The notes under the pieces are model-generated. The model saw nothing but the letters and a program-made list of their open reading frames with translations, was not told where the DNA came from and ran no database searches. The translations under genes were made by a program, and so were the position numbers. Positions 62,779 through 64,000 of a stretch of DNA of 64,000 nt are shown piece after piece; position 1 is the first letter of the stretch, and each line of letters starts with the position of its first letter. This DNA is from an uncultured Prevotellaceae bacterium (GTDB taxonomy: Bacteria > Bacteroidota > Bacteroidia > Bacteroidales > Bacteroidaceae). The stretch lies in assembly GCA_900543815.1 (NCBI GenBank), contig UQST01000002.1, forward strand, positions 101,811 to 165,810, written 5' to 3'.

Positions 62779-62934
62779 ATGAAGAAGACATATATATCGC
62801 CTGCGATAACCGTTGCAGAGATTGAGGTAAAGGAAGAGATGCTGAATGTGAGCGGCTGGACTCCTGATGGAGACCGAAAGAACGGTTTTGACATCGTTGA
62901 AGAAGACGACTCCTACGGAGACAACGACTTCTAA
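62779..62934 (+). CDS. 51-residue MKKTY-type peptide of unknown function
   Basis: Starts 16 bp after the giant secreted protein gene. MKKTYISPAITVAEIEVKEE is the common opening of a family of very small Bacteroidales proteins. A Met-Leu-Asn-Val-Ser-Gly stretch follows, and the tail is acidic, ending EEDDSYGDNDF. No signal peptide or membrane helix. These small genes often lie beside large secreted-protein genes; whether they are ribosomal peptide precursors or regulators is unknown. A strong terminator follows 100 bp later, so it is probably cotranscribed with the gene before it. Confidence 0.7.
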   Translation: MKKTYISPAITVAEIEVKEEMLNVSGWTPDGDRKNGFDIVEEDDSYGDNDF

Positions 62935-63034
62935 GCCGTAGGCGGCGAAGCGAAGTCTCTAAGTATAGAGACATCATTATCAATCTGCTCATCACTTGGT
63001 TTTCTTGGATGGTAACCATTGTGATGGAATATGA

Positions 63035-63066
63035 GAGGGCATTCCGGGCAATCGGGATGCCCTCTT
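63035..63066 (+). terminator. Rho-independent terminator after the small peptide gene
   Basis: Stem AGAGGGCATTCC pairs with GGGATGCCCTCT (one G-T pair), 8-nt loop, followed by TTCCTTCC. Confidence 0.75.
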
Positions 63067-63215
63067 TCCTTCCTCTCTTCATCAGAAAGGAATGCTTCCC
63101 GAAGCTGATGGAGGTTCGCATTCAAGTGGGGGCGTTGCATGACCTTCATTATCTTTACTTCCAAGATTTCCCTTGAAGGCTCCAATCCACCTTCATGTAG
63201 TGTTCCTCGAACAAT

Positions 63216-63284
63216 CCACATTTGGTATAACAGAATTGCCACATTCGGTATAATGAAATTGCCACATTTGGTATAATGAAATTG
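63216..63284. repeat. 23-bp tandem repeat x3
   Basis: Three abutting 23-bp units at 63216, 63239 and 63262, each CCACATTTGGTATAA followed by TGAAATTG with one to three changes. AT-rich and non-coding; lies in the 857-bp spacer at the right end. Confidence 0.85.
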
Positions 63285-63626
63285 CCAAAAGCTGCATGCT
63301 GGAAAACAAATAGGGGCTGCTGAATTAAATTTCCGTTACAAGTTGAGGGAAGCAGACGCAAGCCTTCATGGTGACAATGGCGATGAAACTCTGGCAGATT
63401 TCGGTTAGGACAAGACAGAGTTCCCTCAGAAACTTCATCACGTTTTTGTGAAGTGGCATGAAGATACTACTGACGGGCTACTTGTAGTTGGCGCGTGGTT
63501 TATGATGACGATATAAACATAAATATCAATTTTTATAGATTATCCAATACGCACTAATTAGTGCATAGGTAGAAGAAGGCTTCTTATGCCCTTCCAGTTC
63601 GTCATCATGATGGGGTAGAGGCTTTT

Positions 63627-63726
63627 CTTCACCGTCCAACCCAAGGCTGGACGGTGGGTGAAGCAAGCTTACTTTGCAAAGTAATATATATTCTCCGACC
63701 GTCCAGCCTTGGGTTGGACGGTGAAG
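63627..63726. repeat. 29-bp perfect inverted repeat with 42-bp centre
   Basis: 63627-63655 (starts CTTCACCGTCCAACCC) is exactly the reverse complement of 63698-63726. Each arm is itself a hairpin (ACCGTCCA ... TGGACGGT). The centre holds GCTTACTTTGCAAAGTAATAT, of which 17 bases also occur in element S copy 1. It could be an end of a decayed mobile element, an invertible-segment end or a cruciform. Confidence 0.8.
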
Positions 63727-63791
63727 TCATACTGAATACCCACCCCTGGAGGCAGAATGAAGCTTGCCGATGAGATGTCTGCTTTTCATCC

Positions 63792-64000
63792 TCAGGTTAG
63801 TTGGTCTCGCATTGCCAAGACTGAGCAACTACTTTCCTTCCTTAAAGATGACTTCCAGAAACCATTGTCTGGAGTAAATCTAATATAATAAACTTCGAAA
63901 TCCCCACTAGAATTTTGTTTAGCCAAATCCAATGCTTCTTTTTGAAACTGGGCAAACGTTTTTTGGTAATAATTATCAATTTCGATGCACTTCTTAAACC
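63792..64000 (-). CDS. Partial unknown gene, cut by the right edge
   Basis: The minus strand is open from the edge to a TGA at 63792-63794, giving the last 68 residues of a protein. Among them are NYYQKTFAQFQKEALDLAK and GDFEVYYIRFTPDNGFWKSS, then ...VLAMRDQLT. It reads like real protein, with A/T-rich codons unlike the rest of the window, hinting at recent acquisition. I do not recognise the family, and the start is outside the window. Confidence 0.5.
   Translation of the reverse strand, partial: FKKCIEIDNYYQKTFAQFQKEALDLAKQNSSGDFEVYYIRFTPDNGFWKSSLRKESSCSVLAMRDQLT

Noticed and set aside
62931..63242. 103-residue minus-strand frame after the small peptide gene
   Set aside because: It reads through the terminator hairpin at 63035-63066 and the 23-bp repeats; protein-like stretches are short. 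Could be revisited if homologues are found.
63325..63459. 44-residue minus-strand frame (MPLHKNVMKF start)
   Set aside because: Somewhat protein-like and possibly a transposase remnant, but too short and without a recognisable motif or start signal.

Overview
The window reads as a chromosomal segment of a Bacteroidales bacterium (Prevotellaceae/Bacteroidaceae-like; I cannot fix the genus). The grounds are: repeated TAnnTTTG promoter elements typical of the Bacteroidetes primary sigma factor, a GldH lipoprotein gene after holB-ricT, a Bacteroidetes-style dcw cluster (without murF or ddl), DUF4493/PCMD surface lipoproteins, a glycine-lipid acyltransferase pair, and small MKKTY-type peptides. 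Composition is about 50-55% G+C by eye, falling clearly only at the right edge.

Layout. 0-2.8 kb: a Dabb protein, glyS and an FKBP-type lipoprotein isomerase. 3.4-4.7 kb: ugd on the minus strand. 4.9-8.9 kb: metF-holB-ricT-gldH. 9.4-15.8 kb, minus strand: a stand-alone IMP cyclohydrolase gene leading into mreB-mreC-mreD-mrdA-rodA, the rod-elongation set. 16.4-17.2 kb: a secreted cyclophilin. 17.5-33.8 kb: the dcw cluster mraZ-rsmH-ftsL-ftsI-murE-mraY-murD-ftsW-murG-murC-ftsQ-ftsA-ftsZ, followed by a YqeY gene. 34-38.2 kb: recO, tRNA-Glu, rpsT and gyrB. 39.0-48.3 kb: a tightly packed seven-gene operon of six lipoproteins (DUF4493 and PCMD domains) and one outer-membrane barrel. 49.1-50.2 kb: a membrane-bound AraC-type regulator. 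50.6-58.8 kb: a small secreted protein, glsA-glsB, dgt, dut, a TPR protein, a DUF4292 lipoprotein and an EnvC-like protein. 59.4-62.9 kb: a very large secreted protein interrupted by a G10 tract, then a 51-residue peptide gene. 63-64 kb: repeats, a 29-bp inverted repeat and a truncated AT-rich gene, which looks like accessory DNA.

How the genes work together. The centre of the window holds most of the cell-wall machinery. The Rod complex (MreBCD, PBP2, RodA) and the division complex (FtsL, FtsI, FtsW, FtsQ, FtsA, FtsZ) with the lipid II pathway (MurE, MraY, MurD, MurG, MurC) lie back to back, separated only by the cyclophilin gene. A cluster of GTGGGRAA boxes overlaps the mraZ promoter and is a likely site of MraZ autoregulation. 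The EnvC-like protein at 57.4 kb probably acts in cell separation.

The most striking signal is non-coding. Six intergenic spacers each carry an element made of exactly four 22-bp units (88 bp); each unit is a 12-bp near-palindrome plus a 10-bp linker. Two of these spacers also carry an unrelated AT-rich element with the same four-by-22-bp build. Other spacer repeats here also run at 22 or 44 bp. I know of no standard annotation for this pattern and rank it, with the G10 tract at the signal-peptide junction of the giant secreted protein, as the most worthwhile leads.

Spacers over 300 bp are described at their own entries. Parts in which I see nothing beyond those entries are 15870-16135, 16224-16423, 48288-48490 and 50272-50530.
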